Shown here: one piece after another, positions 62,421 to 64,000 of the stretch | How positions within the stretch are numbered: the stretch's first letter is position 1 | Layout: each line of letters opens with the position of its first letter | DNA from: Treponema vincentii | GTDB taxonomy: Bacteria > Spirochaetota > Spirochaetia > Treponematales > Treponemataceae | Assembly (NCBI RefSeq): GCF_018336815.1 | Contig: NZ_CP050497.1 | Span: 2,046,001-2,110,000 of the forward strand | Length of the DNA: 64,000 nucleotides | Direction: 5' to 3' | Translations under genes and position numbers: made by a program | Notes under the pieces: generated by a model | Seen by the model: only the letters and a program-made list of their open reading frames with translations | What the model was told of the DNA's origin: nothing | The model's database searches: none

Positions 62421-62563
62421 GGTAATCGCATCAGACACTTATACATAAGAATCGCAGAATAATGAGGCTGTGAAACCATTTGAACCGCAAAGCGGTGAAA
62501 CTCTGGTCGAACGGCCTCATTATTCTGCGGGAAATACAGCAAAACAGTTTGATGCGATTATCC
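62421..62563. repeat. long palindrome, copy 2 of a two-copy family
   Basis: Inner part 62451-62530 (ATCGCAGAATAATGAGGCTG ... CAGCC-like arm ... ATTATTCTGCGG) closely matches 53189-53270, closing at CCGC-AAA-GCGG. Outer arms GGTAATCGCATCA (62421-62433) and TGATGCGATTATCC (62550-62563) pair but have a sequence unrelated to the outer arms of copy 1. It lies just after the 3' end of the Sua5/TsaC gene. Confidence 0.8.
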
Positions 62564-62566
62564 TTA

Positions 62567-63115
62567 TTAATCAATCACAACAGCGCCTTGGCGGAGTACG
62601 CGGGGAGTGCCGGAACTTAAATCCACAAGAGTAGAAGGAAGCCCCTCAAGATTACCGTCATCGACAATTAACGAAACGGAATCCTCAAATTCGCGGCAAA
62701 TAGCTTCTATATCGGTAAGGGGCGGGGTTCCCGAACGGTTAACGCTCGTCGAATACACTGCATCCCCTGCTGCAGCGACAACACTACGCAGCCACTCATC
62801 TGCGGGACAGCGAAAGGCTTGAGTCCCCTGCCCTTTTAACGGTACGATAAGCGTGAGCGGCGCAGGCCACAAGTTCAAAATATGTTCGGGAATTTTTATA
62901 TCGGTATAGCGGTAAATATCCGCCGGTTCGGCGATGAGAGCGATAAACGGTTTGTTTTCTTCTCTCCCCTTAATGCGGGCAATTGCTTCGGCAGTCTTTC
63001 CAATCAAACCGGAAAATCCGTAAATCGTATCCGTTGGAATAATGACGATATTTCCGCGCTTGAGTTCTACAGCAACGGCAGCGGCCGAATTAGGAGCTTT
63101 TTTTTGAATACGCAT
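62567..63115 (-). CDS. L-threonylcarbamoyladenylate synthase (Sua5/TsaC family)
   Basis: 182 residues, ATG 63115. The YrdC fold is complete: GNIVIIPTDTIYGFSGLIG, KGREENKPFIALI with the KxR nucleotide motif, NLWPAPLTLIVPLKG, FRCPADEWLRSVV and YSTSVNRSGTPP. The enzyme makes threonylcarbamoyl-AMP for t6A37 in ANN-decoding tRNAs. It is the short form without the Sua5 C-terminal domain, so closer to TsaC. The gene begins inside the last 26 bases of the septum-initiator gene, so the two are coupled. Confidence 0.9.
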   Translation of the reverse strand: MRIQKKAPNSAAAVAVELKRGNIVIIPTDTIYGFSGLIGKTAEAIARIKGREENKPFIALIAEPADIYRYTDIKIPEHILNLWPAPLTLIVPLKGQGTQAFRCPADEWLRSVVAAAGDAVYSTSVNRSGTPPLTDIEAICREFEDSVSLIVDDGNLEGLPSTLVDLSSGTPRVLRQGAVVID

Positions 63116-63539
63116 TTTTTTTGCTCACAATCATCTCGCACATAATAACGATAATACTCATGGAAACGGCAATCGTTTTACAAACTGCATCCGGCAAATA
63201 GCGGGGAGCTTCAATCAAGTATACGACACCGGCATCCTCGGTACGCTCCGCAGCGCCGGAAAAATTCATCAGTTTGATAAGCCGTTCGTTTTTTTGGACA
63301 TAGCCTAATTCATGCGCATACACAGCAATGGTCTGAGGATCTGAGGATAAATTCGCGATACGGATATTCAGATCTTCCCCAATATCGGACAAAAGCTGCA
63401 CATGTTGTACGAGAGCTTCACGCTGCCGTCTTAACTGACGGCATGCAAAAAAACCTCGTGCCCCAAAGCACATACTCAAAAAACTATAAACAAACGCAAA
63501 TACGAAGATCGGCGTAATAACTTTCAAATAAAATTTCAT
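63090..63539 (-). CDS. FtsB/DivIC-like septum formation initiator
   Basis: 149 residues from ATG 63539. One N-terminal membrane helix (YLKVITPIFVFAFVYSFLSM) is followed by a short coiled coil (CRQLRRQREALVQHVQLLSD, then IGEDLNIRIANLSSDPQTIA) and the ...YAHELGYVQKNERLI motif typical of the family (..AR.elg...pgE..i). Unusually there is a second hydrophobic helix near the C-terminus (VCKTIAVSMSIIVIMCEMIV). FtsB-type proteins link FtsL/FtsQ in the divisome. The second helix makes the assignment less certain. Confidence 0.75.
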   Translation of the reverse strand: MKFYLKVITPIFVFAFVYSFLSMCFGARGFFACRQLRRQREALVQHVQLLSDIGEDLNIRIANLSSDPQTIAVYAHELGYVQKNERLIKLMNFSGAAERTEDAGVVYLIEAPRYLPDAVCKTIAVSMSIIVIMCEMIVSKKNAYSKKSS

Positions 63540-63573
63540 AATCGCTTCTAATAACGGCAAAATAAATATTTTC

Positions 63574-63601
63574 TTGAATTTTATTTAAAATACGCTATAA
63601 T
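63574..63601 (+). promoter_or_regulatory. sigma-70-type promoter
   Basis: TTGAAT (63574-63579) and TATAAT (63596-63601) are separated by 16 bases, reading toward the partial gene at 63753. A second, extended -10 box TGTTATAAT lies nearer at 63718-63726. The ~150-base leader between them has no recognised structure. Confidence 0.6.
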
Positions 63602-63752
63602 AGAAAAGTGATGATATGTTTTCCAACCGATGGTCGACATTTTCTAAAAATGTGCACGGCTTTTCGAGGCGCCCTATAAGAGTTCCGCTCATGTTATATA
63701 CAGGGAATGCCGATACATGTTATAATAACACCGCTTTCGTGGAGAAATATTT

Positions 63753-64000
63753 ATGGATAATTTTAACAAAACCGACGATTTATATGATCCCAATTTTTCT
63801 ATAGACAGTAAGAGCACTGAAAAATTAGACATGTATGGTGTATGGCTTAAAAAAAAGAAAGATACTATCGAACCGCTCGATTCGGACGATTTTCAATCGG
63901 CGAGCGCTTCCGGCATGGAAAACGACCAAGATACTATAAATTTTGATGATGATTTCTCATTTTCGGATATGGCTGCAGATACTGAAATGCCCGAACTTGA
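63753..64000 (+). CDS. acidic protein of unknown function, N-terminal part (runs off window)
   Basis: ATG 63753 with GGAG 8 bases upstream; 82 codons are visible and the frame is open at the end. The sequence is strongly acidic and probably disordered (NFNKTDDLYDPNFSIDSKST; IEPLDSDDFQSASASGMEND; NFDDDFSFSDMAADTEMPEL) with one basic patch LKKKKD. Natural codon use and a good promoter support a real gene. The family cannot be judged from this part. Confidence 0.7.
   Translation, partial: MDNFNKTDDLYDPNFSIDSKSTEKLDMYGVWLKKKKDTIEPLDSDDFQSASASGMENDQDTINFDDDFSFSDMAADTEMPEL

Noticed and set aside
63616..63804. A 62-codon frame before the last gene.
   Set aside because: It overlaps the promoter and the well-supported start at 63753 in another frame.
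1..64000. tRNA or rRNA genes.
   Set aside because: No cloverleaf with the T-loop GGTTCGAATCC-type signature and no conserved rRNA segment was noticed on reading; a dedicated scan could not be run.

Overview
The window most likely comes from a chromosome of a Treponema, probably an oral species of the vincentii/medium type (inference). The pointers are the conserved spirochaete genes (a short SMC, an EF-G-like GTPase, dprA-topA-xerC), many lipoproteins with lipoboxes, a BspA-like surface lipoprotein with leucine-rich repeats, a sulfatase-modifying-factor-fold exported protein, and PD-(D/E)XK 'transposase' remnants. The housekeeping ends are of moderate GC. The middle (about 8-47 kb) is clearly AT-richer and reads as an accessory island.

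Layout. 1-7.5 kb: end of smc, a small membrane protein, a low-complexity lipoprotein with two flavinylation-like motifs, a DbpA-type RNA-binding protein, an LptC-like lipoprotein and comM. 8-29.8 kb: more than twenty small proteins on both strands, many of families used as immunity proteins against polymorphic toxins (SUKH, DUF2262, DUF4272, DUF2004, DUF1963, ankyrin, HEAT and LRR proteins), with gene fragments and duplications but no recognisable toxin. 30-32.4 kb: a TetR-ABC exporter operon with a clear promoter and operator. 33-47.5 kb: a formylglycine-fold protein, membrane and ankyrin proteins, a DUF4143 ATPase behind three iterons, an AlbA/RecG-like regulator, more immunity-like genes, the BspA-like lipoprotein, a broken Rpn nuclease gene and repeats. 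47.6-64 kb: core genes again (chemotaxis receptor, EF-G-like GTPase, toxin-antitoxin pair, rlmE, polyprenyl synthase, pepC, Na+/H+ antiporter, TPR lipoprotein, dprA, topA, xerC, a Sua5/TsaC-type gene, a septum initiator-like gene).

The most striking signal is a small hairpin-rich mobile repeat present six times (130, 112, 131, 111, 132 and 44 bp). Every copy sits between two AAT triplets. In three copies inside genes, removing the repeat plus one AAT restores a continuous reading frame. One copy sits in frame and adds 38 codons to a still-open protein. Three further sites carry tandem runs of four unrelated hairpins, and a second family of long palindromes occurs at 53 and 62 kb.

At least ten genes, including the essential topA, are broken by a single-base change in a homopolymer run. 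This pattern looks more like assembly error than gene death, so the 'frameshifted' calls should be read as probable intact genes until resequenced.
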